A stretch of DNA of 64,000 nt from Paguma larvata (lineage: Eukaryota > Chordata > Mammalia > Carnivora > Viverridae), in contig CM057841.1 of NCBI GenBank assembly GCA_030068075.1, forward strand, positions 48,649,030 through 48,713,029, written 5' to 3'. Below are positions 55,901 through 64,000 of the stretch, one piece after another (the stretch's first letter is position 1; every line of letters starts with the position of its first letter). Made by a program: the position numbers and the translations under genes. The notes beneath the pieces were generated by a model, which had not been told where the DNA came from, made no database searches, and worked only from the letters and a program-made list of their open reading frames with translations.

Positions 55901-57093
55901 AGTCGATTGCTACAGATAGGTCTTATTTACAAATGTTTGTGACGTGGTTTGGGGTTCTGTGTTCTTAGAAACTCAGGACCAGAGACCTCACTGAAATTTC
56001 TTGCCTCCAGGAGCCAGGGGAGCAAATCAGGAAGGAACCAACATTACCTGTGGTGAAGGAAGCAAAGAGTCGAACGTTGCCCTGGGCAAAGGTTCGGTAG
56101 TGGGACCAGCTGATGTACAGCACCAGGGGTGTCCAGATGAGGGGGACACAGTACCTGCAGGAGGATCCTCAGGGTGAGAGAAATAAATGCACAGGGGCTC
56201 GACAGGGTTCAGAGTCCCCAGAGATGCATCTCTCAACTAGAGGAAGGAGTAAATGATACCAAAGCAAGGGTGGAAAGCATAGGGAGACATAGGGCCAAAG
56301 GGACACTGCTTTGGGGATGGGCAGAAGAAAAGAAGAGAGAGGCTGTAAGTCTATCTCCTTCTGTCTCTGAAATGAGTTACTGCCAAAAAGAACGGCATCC
56401 CTATGGCTGGACTCTGTGCAGCTGGATCGATGCTGACCTCTTGTGGCAAAGGAGCCAATTGCAGGCAAAATTGTTCCCATGGGCTTTCCAGGCTGCAGAA
56501 CCCTCCTAAGAGTCTGGAATAGAACAGGGGTGGCTGTCCTGGGTGGCTCGGTTGGTTAAGCATCCGACTCAGCTTTGGCTGAGGTCATGATCTCACGGTT
56601 ATGGGATCAAACCTGGTGTTGGGCTTAGCATGGAGCCTGCTTGGGATTCTCTCTGCCTCACTATGCCCCTCCCCCACACATGCTATCTCTCAAAGTAAAT
56701 AAATAAACTTAGAAAAAAAAGAATGAGGTGACATTTAAAGTGGTTTATGGCTACATATTAGATTGCCACTCACTCAAGGGATAAATCATGCAAAGGAATG
56801 GGTTGTGTCTATGGCATGGTCCACTATCCCCAAGAGTTTGGTACAGCTCTGGGCTCTGGGGAGACACCCAACTGTCCCTTCCCCTTCTGTATCTGACTAG
56901 CAGCATCAGGAGAGAGGGGCACCCCACCATGGGCCCAGAGCAGGGCTCACCAGGCAGCCTTGGAGAGGGCCTCAATGAGGTTGGAGTGGAAGAGGCGGAT
57001 GGGCCTGGTCACTGGCTGGTGGACCCACTCATCATACTTCTCTCCCAAGTGGCCCACCTGCCACAGCAGGGGCTTCTGCCAGTCTACCAAATC
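43871..57093 (-). CDS. FA2H: FA2H, fatty acid 2-hydroxylase (exons 3-7; last 251 residues)
   Basis: FA2H is an ER membrane, cytochrome b5-fused di-metal hydroxylase that 2-hydroxylates fatty acids for sphingolipids, notably myelin galactolipids. CDS segments on the minus strand are 56,951-57,093, 56,048-56,154, 48,357-48,529, 46,694-46,946 and 43,871-43,950. They total 756 nt, are in phase across all junctions, and end with TGA at 43,871. All introns have GT-AG ends. The hydroxylase histidine clusters are present: HRFLFH and HGQHH (exon 5), HYYLH and HHVKHHFAH (exon 6), and H in FFHTL (exon 7). Hydrophobic membrane stretches occur in exon 4 ([14 protein letters not shown]), exon 5 ([12 protein letters not shown]) and exon 6. 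The human protein is ~372 residues, so ~121 N-terminal residues, including the heme-binding cytochrome b5 domain, lie beyond coordinate 64,000. No lesion is visible. Confidence 0.96.
44215..44440 (+). mobile_element. L2, left part
   Basis: 'aggctttgcacctgttgctc' and 'tgggatgttctttcccca' are diagnostic L2 3'-region blocks. Confidence 0.8.
44535..44753 (-). repeat. CAN SINE
   Basis: Full antisense copy in FA2H intron 6, sense with the gene. Confidence 0.93.
44870..45065 (-). repeat. CAN SINE
   Basis: Antisense copy with an expanded GA run in the body. Confidence 0.9.
45066..45237 (-). repeat. CAN SINE (old)
   Basis: Directly abuts the previous copy; short body and a diverged 'ccccccaggtgctcc' head. 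Confidence 0.82.
45353..45545 (+). repeat. CAN SINE, 5' truncated
   Basis: Starts at 'ctggatggttaagcacctga', lacking the first ~15 bp; ends adjoining an L1 3' end. Confidence 0.88.
45547..45695 (+). mobile_element. Carnivore L1 3' end
   Basis: 'ttgttgggatgagcactggg' then 'gtatggaaactaatttgac' and an (AAAT)n tail; strongly 5' truncated. Confidence 0.85.
45892..46093 (-). repeat. CAN SINE
   Basis: Antisense copy with a diverged head ending 'gagctacccagtgg'. Confidence 0.9.
46146..46344 (-). repeat. CAN SINE
   Basis: Antisense copy ending 'gagccacccaggccccc'. Confidence 0.9.
46445..46665 (+). mobile_element. L2, right part
   Basis: Resumes the L2 from 44,440 ('taaaattatctttgctattt', 'ttgtttgtctcccagtgagt', 'gctgtgtatcccct'), ending about 30 bp from the FA2H exon 6 donor. 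Confidence 0.8.
46694..46946 (-). CDS. FA2H: FA2H exon 6
   Basis: 253 bp. The acceptor is gtccacag before 46,946; the donor is TCAG/GTGAGG at 46,694/46,693. It encodes [18 protein letters not shown], a hydrophobic segment, [20 protein letters not shown], then [19 protein letters not shown] and [15 protein letters not shown]. It carries the remaining metal-binding His clusters. An L2 tail ends within 30-50 bp of the donor side. Confidence 0.97.
46947..48356 (-). other. FA2H intron 5
   Basis: GC-rich, SINE-free, with one MIR (about 47,830-48,165) that includes a short (GAAT)n run near 48,078-48,110. Many overlapping open frames reflect base composition rather than genes. Confidence 0.7.
47830..48165 (+). 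repeat. MIR with GAAT expansion
   Basis: 'gtgactttgggcaagttcct' and 'gtcgaatgaatgaatgaa'-type tail mark a near-complete MIR. The GAAT/GAAC run is at ~48,078-48,110. Confidence 0.7.
48357..48529 (-). CDS. FA2H: FA2H exon 5
   Basis: 173 bp. The acceptor is cattgcag before 48,529; the donor is AAG/GTGAGC at 48,357/48,356. It encodes [18 protein letters not shown], then [16 protein letters not shown], then [16 protein letters not shown]. It carries the first two histidine clusters (HX4H and HX2HH) of the fatty acid hydroxylase fold, which hold the di-metal centre. Confidence 0.96.
48833..48985 (+). mobile_element. MLT1-like LTR, left part
   Basis: 'tgtggtctgaacgtgtcccc', 'attaggaggtggtgtctttg' and 'gccctcatgaacatgactag' follow the MaLR MLT1 consensus in order. 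Confidence 0.78.
48987..49205 (+). repeat. CAN SINE inside the MLT1-like LTR
   Basis: Full copy splitting the LTR at 'ttataaaagagac'. Confidence 0.92.
49208..49395 (+). mobile_element. MLT1-like LTR, right part
   Basis: 'ggagctcttccccttttgg', 'ccatgtgaggata' and 'ataagccactcaggctgcg' complete the LTR interrupted by the SINE. Confidence 0.78.
50207..50409 (+). repeat. CAN SINE (older), left of a pair
   Basis: Head 'ggggtgcccggggggttcag', short body. Together with the next copy it is flanked by 'aaggttcaccc' (50,193 and 50,611). Confidence 0.9.
50411..50612 (+). repeat. CAN SINE, right of a pair
   Basis: Begins immediately after the tail of the left copy, so the two lie head to tail inside one target duplication. 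Confidence 0.9.
50646..50698 (+). repeat. (TTCC)n microsatellite
   Basis: About 12 TTCC units with one CTCC interruption. Confidence 0.95.
51240..51460 (-). repeat. MIR
   Basis: 'cactgcagccttaggaggga' and 'gaagttacttgccagg' are antisense MIR blocks. Confidence 0.55.
52140..52440 (+). mobile_element. Old L1 3' end
   Basis: 'gtggttgccagaggctgggg' through 'tgctcactttaaaatggtta' and an A-rich end. Confidence 0.85.
52490..53020 (+). mobile_element. L2
   Basis: 'gtaaagtgcagacgcccagc', 'cttgagatcggcccagccag' and the tail 'aacacagtaggggctcgg' match L2 3' sequence order. Confidence 0.7.
53515..53700 (+). repeat. MIR
   Basis: 'gacctgggttcaaatcctgg' followed by 'ctaaaatgtcctac' and 'ggctgttgttaggacg'. 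Confidence 0.8.
53660..53860 (+). repeat. AT-rich low-complexity stretch
   Basis: About 200 bp dominated by TA/AT with short tandem 'atatagtaa' echoes, following the MIR. Confidence 0.7.
55395..55565 (+). repeat. MIR
   Basis: 'cacgtgaccctcaatcactc' to 'aagcactaggcctggcacgt'. Confidence 0.7.
56048..56154 (-). CDS. FA2H: FA2H exon 4
   Basis: 107 bp. The acceptor is tcctgcag before 56,154; the donor is ACAG/GTAATG at 56,048/56,047. It encodes [16 protein letters not shown] then [19 protein letters not shown], the first transmembrane segment and following loop. Confidence 0.95.
56155..56950 (-). other. FA2H intron 3
   Basis: Short intron of 796 bp containing one CAN SINE (56,535-56,720) in plus orientation, antisense to the gene. 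Confidence 0.85.
56535..56720 (+). repeat. CAN SINE (older)
   Basis: Head 'tgtcctgggtggctcggttg'; the tRNA-like part is diverged and the body short. Confidence 0.88.
56951..57093 (-). CDS. FA2H: FA2H exon 3
   Basis: The acceptor is cttgcag before 57,093; the donor is TG/GTGAGC at 56,951/56,950, splitting a Trp codon (phase 2). It encodes [20 protein letters not shown] and onward to the [10 protein letters not shown] and LIEALSKAA stretches. This is the linker between the cytochrome b5 domain and the first membrane segments. It matches human exon-level sequence with a few substitutions (human LIEGLSKTVW against [10 protein letters not shown] here). Confidence 0.95.
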
Positions 57094-58146
57094 CTGCAAG
57101 AGACAAAGTCAAGTGGACTTGATACTCACACCTGTGCACATTCACTCTCCCATTTCCTGGTTACAATATCCCGATCCCCATCCTCCCCCCTAAACTCACA
57201 TGATCTGTACCCACTCCTCCACTTCAATGATCCTAGAACAGACCAAGCCACTCATCTCGGTCTCCCAGTCACAGAAATGGGATCCAGGACAGGCCCGTGA
57301 CCTAAGCTGGTGCAATGAGTTGTCAGACACCCTTTCTTCCTGCTGGGGTCGCTAAGCTGGCAGAGTACGACCCTGGAGTTGCTAGCAGAGCCTGCTCGAG
57401 GACTTAGTCAACACAGAGGATGGCCAGCCTAGGAGCTAGAGGTACTGAATCTGGGTGATGACACCTGAGCACCTGGATTCAGCCTCACCTGAAGACTGAA
57501 GTCTTGCCCAGGACTCTTTAGGTAGAGGAGCCTCAGACAACAGGCCTGCGCTCTCAGCGGAAGGTGGGGCAAAAAGCACAGCATCATCCTGAGAACACAG
57601 CTGGGAGGGTCCCTGCCTGCATCCCATCGGAATGTTTAGAATCCAGACCTGCATGTTGATGGACCGGAGGTGACGTGCTGTTGGAATTCTCCAGTGTTAA
57701 CTTTGGAACTCTGTACCCGATTGGGACAAGAGTGGCATGGAGGCTTTATGGTCAGCAACTAAGTAAACCTCACAAAAAGTGAAAGCTGTTGGACACTGTT
57801 TTGAAGGTCACGGCTGGCGGCCAACACAGGTCTTTTCTGATAGCACAATAGTGCTCATGCGGGAAGTTGGAATGAGATTTTGGTATGGAGAGAGACCCTA
57901 AGCTTTCTGTACATCTTTGCTCCTCTCCACTGTAATTTTTATATCTTTGCACATTTTGAGTATGACCACTTGATATAACATTGTAGCAAATGACACATGA
58001 CTTGCCTTCCAAATCTAGCTTTAGTCCCTCAAACCCATGGTCATGTTGTAGGCATGAACTTAGTTACATGGAAAAGAAAATCTATGATAGGCAGGTAAAG
58101 TCTGCATTTTTATGAAGTTAGCTAGAGAAAATAAATTATTTGGTCC

Positions 58147-58223
58147 CTGCAAAAAGGAAAACAAAAACAACCAAAAACAAAAACAAAAACACAATAAACA
58201 AACAAACAAAAAACTATACTAGG
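58147..58223 (+). repeat. (CAAAA)n A-rich tract
   Basis: About 65 bp of CAAA/CAAAAA units just before a SINE head. Confidence 0.85.
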
Positions 58224-58430
58224 GGGGCACCTGGGTGGGTCAGTCGGTTAAGTGTCTGACTTCAGCTCAGGTCATGATCTCGTGGTTCACAAGCTTGAGC
58301 TCCGCATCGGGCTCTGTGCTGACAGCTTAGAGCCTGCAGCCTGCTTCCAGTTCTGTGTCTACCTCTCTTTCTGGCCCTCCCCTGCTCTCTCCCTCTCTCA
58401 AAAATAAACTTTTAAAAATTAAAAAAAAAA
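58224..58430 (+). repeat. CAN SINE
   Basis: Full copy; 'aaaaactatacta' before and 'aaaaactgtacta' after indicate a target duplication. Confidence 0.93.
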
Positions 58431-58624
58431 CTGTACTAGTAATAAAAAAGGCCATTTCCCTTTTACCATGGGCTTTCTTCTTGATGTTGGTCTGGATGAT
58501 TCATTCATTCACCCATTCAAACTATCATTCATTCAAAAATTTGTTTGATATTTCATATATGTATATATTTTTATGCAAGTGGCTGGGAAATATAAATGGA
58601 AATGTAAGAGGCCATCTTTGCTTT

Positions 58625-58850
58625 ATATAGCTTAGTGCTTAATTAGAGTTGACTCTAGAGTCAGACCTTGGTGCAATTCCAGGCTCCATCACTTACTGTG
58701 TGACCTTAGGCAAATTACTTGACTTCTCTGAGCCTCAGCTTCCCTAGCTCTGAGATGGAAGTAATGATACCTGTGTAAAGTGTTCAGTACGATAAAACAT
58801 GCCAGGTGAGATAGTTTAGTGGTGATGCAAGCAGACTGGGATTAGAAGGC
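58625..58850 (+). repeat. MIR
   Basis: 'ccatcacttactgtgtgacc' and 'ctctgagcctcagcttcc' are diagnostic. Confidence 0.85.
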
Positions 58851-60439
58851 AGAATGATTGGTACAAATGCCTGGGTCCAAGGTAGAAGAGAAAGGCTTTG
58901 CAGAAAACCCAGGGTTTGCGTTAGAGCTCACAAAGCATGGAGGACTTGGAAAGAAGAGGGGAAGGGTGCAGAAGGAGATGTGGAGTTGAGAATGACTGTG
59001 GCCCATCCGGTCCCTTGACACCAATCTCCAGGGCAGTAGGAAGAAATCTGTTGATGGTGTTAGATGATGGAACACCCCGCACCAGGCCCAGGAGTTGGTA
59101 CTCTATCCTCCACACCAGCTGTCTCCAAGGTGGGGGGATGTGTGCATCTCCTAGGGGTACTCAAGGCTGGTCCGCAGATGCAGGGAGAACATTTTAGAGA
59201 CTCTTCCTATTTGTGATACATTTATCTCCTCTTCAAACCACGTATGGATATTTTCTAAAACAAGAGTACATTAGCACAAGCAAATAATTTATAGATAATT
59301 AAAATAGACGCTTAACAGAGAATGGGCTCTAAATGTTTTACTCATAGGGATGCAAGATCAAAAAAGCTTGGAAGCTGCAGCTCTAGGAAATGCAAAGCCC
59401 TTGAAGATTTCTGAGGAGGCCGTGTATTGAAGAAGATTAATCTGGACCCAAATCAATAAACCAAAACCGGTAAGGAACAATGAACTTGTAGTGAGAGACC
59501 ACTTTCAAAGCCAGCCATTTATCAGCCAAGGCTGATGCCTTTACCTCCGGGAGCGCCTAGGTTCTCGCATCTATAAAGCTGGGTGTGCCCTGACCTTACG
59601 CCCACAATAGAAGAGAGGGTCAGATGCACCCAGTCAGTGCCTGGTGGGTGTCAGTTAATCCCCACTATAAGGGAGTTAGGCAGCCACTGAAGGGAGGCAG
59701 TGTCGGGAAAGGACAAGGGTGTGTACGTGGAAGAAGAGCACTTGAGCCTGGGACAAAGAGTCAACAGTGATTCAGAGACCTGCTTTGCCGCATCCCTGGC
59801 TAGAATATCATCCTTGCACCGGCCTCCATGCCAAAGCTGGTGTGGTTTCAGCAGATCTTCCAGCCCTGCCAGAGGTGAAACTAGCCCCATTATCACAGCC
59901 TTGGAGCAGAGGTGTAGGGGTCTCAGGGCCAGCTGGGAATTCACTGGGCATTCTTTATGTGCCTGTGACCAGGGGGGAAAGGCCCCAAATCTTTGGGGTT
60001 CCTGCCATGTGAACTTGGTGATTTCCAGGTGGTGGCTGCCTTCCTGCTTCTCAGGCTGGAAGATGACTTAGGTCAGCCTGGAGCCATCCATCCAGCACCA
60101 CTTTTCCCGGCAATCGCCCAAACCTCACCTGGTCCCCCTGCTCCCTTCCTGACCCCAGTCCCCATGTCTCCTCGACTTTCTCCCTTGGTTCTAGCAGCCA
60201 ATAGATTCATTGGGTGCACGCTGTCTCATTCCTTCCATTCCTCTGCCTCAGGTCTCTACACATGCACACACACAACACCATCACCATCAGGAAAAAGAAC
60301 TGGAGGAACCAGCTAGTGACCCGTGTTTACACCTTATCTTGCAACAGCCTTCAGAGCCCCACCTCAGAGGAAGCTAAGCCAGGGTCATGGTGAGAACTTG
60401 AGGTTTTGTCCCAGTTGCAATAACCCTAGAACTAACATT

Positions 60440-60610
60440 CACAGAGAATTTGTCATTTGCATATTTGTCATGTACCAAGCAAGGTTGTAAACACCTTACA
60501 TGAATTAAATAATTTGATCCTTGCCATACCCCTAACTAGATAGCTACTATTATTGTTATTTTGCAGATGGGAAACGAAGCTAGGTAACTTGCCCAAGGTT
60601 GTCCAATTAT
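60440..60610 (-). repeat. MIR
   Basis: 'gatagctactattattgtta' and 'taacttgcccaaggttg' are antisense MIR. Confidence 0.8.
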
Positions 60611-61150
60611 GTCTTTTTGATGAGTTGGCTCCTTTATCATTGGGCAATAGCCATCTTGGTCCCTTGTCTGAAGCCCACTTCATCTGATTTTAATAGAGCC
60701 ACACTGAGCTTTTTTATGCTTGGTGTTTGCATGGTCTGTCTTTTCCTACTCTTTTACTTTCCTCTTACATATATCTTTACATTTAAAGTGCATCTCTCGC
60801 AGACAGCATATAGTTGAGTCTTGCTTTTTTATGTAGTCAGACAATCTCTGCCTCTTAACTGGAGTGTTTAGTCCATTTACATTTAATGCTGGTTTAGGTC
60901 TAACTACCTTGCTATTTGTTTTCTATTTGTCTCCTCCTCTTTCCTGTCTTGCCTTGTTTGCATTAAATATTTTAAAATATGCTGTTTTATAAACTCTATT
61001 GGCTTTTTAGCTATGTTTTTGTATTTTCCTCCCAGCTGTGCTCTAAGGATGACCATATGCATCTTTAATCTATCACCATCTATCTTGAATGAACCTCCTG
61101 GTTTTTATATGTTCCATTTTTGCATGTTACACACAACACTCTATGCCTGT
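60590..61150 (-). mobile_element. L1 ORF2 fragment, antisense
   Basis: 'ctctcgcagacagcatatag' and 'tagtccatttacatttaatg' are the usual antisense ORF2 blocks. Confidence 0.85.
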
Positions 61151-63334
61151 TTTTCATTTGTACCCTTAATTCAGTCTTAGCCACCTCAGACAATGAACGC
61201 TTCTACCTGTGTATAATACAAGGGTCTGGCCAGGCAGGCCTCTCTCTCAGCCTAGCCGTGGTTTGGGCAAGTTTTTACCTGTCGATCCATTTTGCCCTTA
61301 TTTCATAAAGTGAGTAGAAAACAGCATAGGATTTATAAGCTTAATTCAGTTGAGACACAGGAAGAATGTCTAGGTGAGCAGCAAGCTGAATCTTACACCT
61401 TATTGCAAAGGGAACAGAACAAAAGGACAGAGCAGGTGTGGAGAGCTGGTTGTTTACAGGTGTGTAGACAGGGCCAGCTCCCTCAGCACCCCCCGCTTCA
61501 ACATGGGCATCTCTTGTTTGATGTCCTGTGGCTCACCTGGTCTTTGGACATGACTTCGGTTCATCCCTGGGTAGGCCCACTGTACAGATGGCAAACTTGC
61601 TGTCTAGAGTTGGTCACAAGACTGCCTGTGACCTGCTCCCTGGCCTTGGAGGGCCTCAAAGCTTGCTCCATGTCGAGCTCACAGTACATTTCTGTGAGGG
61701 AGCCCTCCTTGGTGCGAGGGAGGGCCATTTCACTCTGGGGGCTGAGGCACTGCCCTGGAAGAATCCCAAGGAGGCTCATTTTCCCCTCTGCAAACATCCC
61801 CCTCAGTCCTCAATGGCCAACACCTGTATTTCCACTACTGGAGCCTTAGCCCACTATTCCAGGGAAGGAAAGTGAGCCTTCCATGCAAGTACTGAGATCC
61901 AGGCCTGCCCTCCTCCCCATTTTATGGGCAAGGTTATTGAGGTCCAGAGGATACAAGTGACTCTTGAGGTGCGACTGGTTGGTCCTGGTGCAGGGGTGTC
62001 CCCTGCCCTCTCCTTCCCTCCCCACAATCTCCTAGGAGCTGGGACATTCACCATATGCTCAACCTTGATTTAGATATACATGCACTGACGGGAATCTTTT
62101 CTCAATTCTCTTCCAGCCCTGATCCCTGCTGGAGAAAGTGTCGGCTAGGTGCTAATGCGTCCAACACCTCTCACTGGGTCATTTCCAATATGGCAGCTGC
62201 CTGGGAACTGGTCTTGAGAAGGGAGGATGGTACAAGAGGAGAGGAGAGCTCAGAACCTGGTGAGATGGGAAGGGTCTCAAAGTAAATTTGACTTCCTCTT
62301 CTCCCTGACTGAGGACCACCCGCTCCTTAGTTCTCCCATACAATTGGCTCTCTTCCTCCTCCTCCCAAACTGGCTTCCAGGTCCCAGTCCCTCCCTACCC
62401 CTATGTCCTGGGGCTCTGGGAAATAAGGAACTGCAAGGGCAAAGTCAGCAGCCTTTGTATGATCTTGAGTGGGGAAAGGAGGGGAGAAGAGACCACTGAC
62501 CACACCTCCAGTTCCCAGGCATGCGGGGGTTTCCACAGCAACCTTCTCAACAGCAAATCCCCCTTTTACAAACGTGGAACCTGGGGCTCAGAGATGGCAC
62601 GTGATTCACTCAGGGGTGCCCAGCTAAAGTTGACTGTGTGGATGAGGGTGAGGATGTACCCAGAAACTGCTTGTTGTGGGGGGGTCATTTAATGAACTCA
62701 AAAATCCTGAGCTGTGCGCTGGGCCCCAGAAAACACATGTAAATCAGGATAAATTTGGCCCGGAGTCCTACGCCCCTCCCCCACCGGCTCTGCCCTTGAC
62801 CCAAGGGAGGGGGAGGGCTCCCCTGGGCAATGTCTGGAATGCAGCTGCAGCAAGGCCTGCAGGGGGAAAGGGCAGCCTGCTGCCCAGAGGGATCCCGGAA
62901 GGGCTTGCATGCTGCCAGCGTTGGAAGGGGGCCCCCTCTGCTCCCCAGGTCCCCAGCCTCCCAGGTAGCACAGGGGTCTGGTGGCAATGAACTCTTCCCA
63001 GGGCCAGCTCTAGCTCAGGAGTGGCAAGCCAGGAATCTGCTCTTACCCAGACAGGGCACACGTGGGGAGCGGGGACAGCTGCTCTAGGCCAGAAGTTCCT
63101 CCCACCTCTGCAGCCATAACCTAAGGCAGTTGTTTAAAGAAAAGTCCACCCAAACCGCAAAGCTCATAGCTCTAGGGATGGCATCGGAGCCAGGAAGGTG
63201 GGGGATGGGCTTCCAACTAGCAGGGGCCAGTGGGGAGGGGAGGGAGGACTAGAAGCTCTACAAGAATCCTGGCCACTGTTTCTTTGTCCTTGTCACAGTT
63301 CCCCTGGGCTCAGACTTCATGTCCATTATCCTAT

Positions 63335-63440
63335 ACAAGCTGTGATTTTGAGACCTGGAGCCTGAGGTGGCCCCATTTTACAGGTGAGGAGACTGAGGTC
63401 AGATCTTGCAGGCAGGACCTGCACCCGAGCCAGCGCAGCA
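63335..63440 (-). repeat. MIR fragment
   Basis: 'cccattttacaggtgaggag' is the antisense MIR core. Confidence 0.6.
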
Positions 63441-64000
63441 GCTCGAGAGCCCAGCCCGAGGTCTCAAACACAGGGCTAGGAAGCCTCCTATCAGCTGGCT
63501 TAGACCCCTCACAGCTGTGAATTCCTCAGCACAGAGGCTTTGAGGGGCCCATAGGGGCCTCACGGGGTGGCTGGGGGCCTGTCCTGTACAGTCTAACTGG
63601 AGGTTCCCAGCTGGACAAGCTCAAATCCACAAAGGCAGTTGTGGACCACCCGCCTCCTCCCTATACCCAGGGGAAATGGTGGCCTCAGGCTTCCCCCACG
63701 AGGGTTCAGAGATGACAGTGGTTGGAGAGCAGGAGGTGAAGGGCCAGAGCCCAGGGAGAGAGAAGGTTTGGCCATGTCATACAGAAAGCCAGTGGGACCT
63801 CAATCCCCAGGGCTGAAGAAGTGCAGAGGGGACTAACCCTGCCCCCCTTTCCCAGAGCGACGGAGGCTCTTCTTTTACCCTTTCTATACCCTTTGCTACA
63901 TCCTTCCAGATCCCCTGACAGCCCCGCACAGTATGGGGGGCGGGAATAATTTCTTCCGTCTTACAGATACACAGACCTCAGCTGTCTGTGGCGTGTCTCC

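Larger units (their letters stand above)
48530..56047 (-). other. FA2H intron 4
   Basis: Holds an MLT1-like LTR split by a SINE (48,833-49,395), an antisense L1 3' part with two SINEs and a TTCC microsatellite (49,862-50,930), a MIR (51,240-51,460), an L1 3' end (52,140-52,440), an L2 (52,490-53,020), a MIR (53,515-53,700), a MIR (55,395-55,565), and otherwise unassigned sequence. There is no conserved exon-like segment that I recognise. Confidence 0.7.
57094..64000 (-). other. FA2H intron 2 (partial)
   Basis: I scanned the minus strand for FA2H exon 2 (human ends FKVVDWDK) without finding it, so exons 1-2 and the promoter lie past 64,000. It contains a (CAAA)n-rich tract and SINE (58,147-58,430), a MIR (58,625-58,850), a MIR (60,440-60,610), an antisense L1 ORF2 fragment (60,590-61,150) and a MIR fragment (63,335-63,440). 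61,200-64,000 is GC-richer, repeat-poor and unassigned. Confidence 0.7.

Noticed and set aside
1..64000. CRISPR arrays, operons, prokaryotic promoters, phage or plasmid features
   Set aside because: Spliced genes, SINEs, L1s and CpG islands show a vertebrate nuclear genome; no such structures were seen.
57094..64000. FA2H exon 2 within the window
   Set aside because: I searched the minus strand for the VVDWDK-encoding end with a donor and found none; it is probably beyond 64,000.

Overview
This is a mammalian, almost certainly feliform carnivore (cat-like), nuclear window. The organism call rests on about 50 copies of the carnivore tRNA-Lys-derived CAN SINE (a tRNA-like head, a CT-rich body and an A-rich tail with AAATAAA-like motifs), many of them young, plus carnivore-type L1 ends. 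All recognised genes lie on the minus strand in the order, reading from high to low coordinates, FA2H - (MLKL) - RFWD3. That is the order I recall for the human chromosome 16q23 block.

Region 1 (1-12,100) is the 5' end of RFWD3, an E3 ubiquitin ligase of the DNA-damage and replication-stress response. It has a CpG-rich promoter with several CCAAT boxes (11,290-12,100), a noncoding first exon ending at 11,655, a 4.8 kb intron, and the first coding exon at 6,251-6,873. The remaining exons lie beyond coordinate 1. The coding exon carries five 16-17-residue SQ repeats, against three in the human protein as I remember it.

Region 2 (12,100-42,460) is repeat-rich and holds no intact gene. MLKL, the executioner of necroptosis, should lie here. 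I find only four decayed, colinear fragments of its pseudokinase exons, at 24,385-24,482, 20,606-20,697, 17,436-17,487 and 16,800-16,942. They show a lost donor site, a stop and indels. The exon for the N-terminal killer domain was not found. A CpG island at 28,230-28,900, in the right place for the MLKL promoter, survives. The rest of the region is nested L1 and CAN SINE insertions, a probable ERV LTR, microsatellites, a candidate CTCF site and an imperfect hairpin.

Region 3 (42,460-64,000) is the 3' two-thirds of FA2H, fatty acid 2-hydroxylase. Five coding exons, all with consensus splice sites, encode the last 251 residues, including the His-rich di-metal hydroxylase core, followed by a 1.4 kb 3' UTR. 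The cytochrome b5 exons (1-2) lie beyond 64,000. FA2H introns carry more ancient repeats (MIR, L2, an MLT1-like LTR, old L1) and fewer SINEs in the last 7 kb.

The genes are independent transcription units rather than a pathway. The main biological story is the loss of MLKL between two intact neighbours, together with expansion of a phosphosite repeat in RFWD3. Repeat family names come from memory of consensus sequences and boundaries are approximate.
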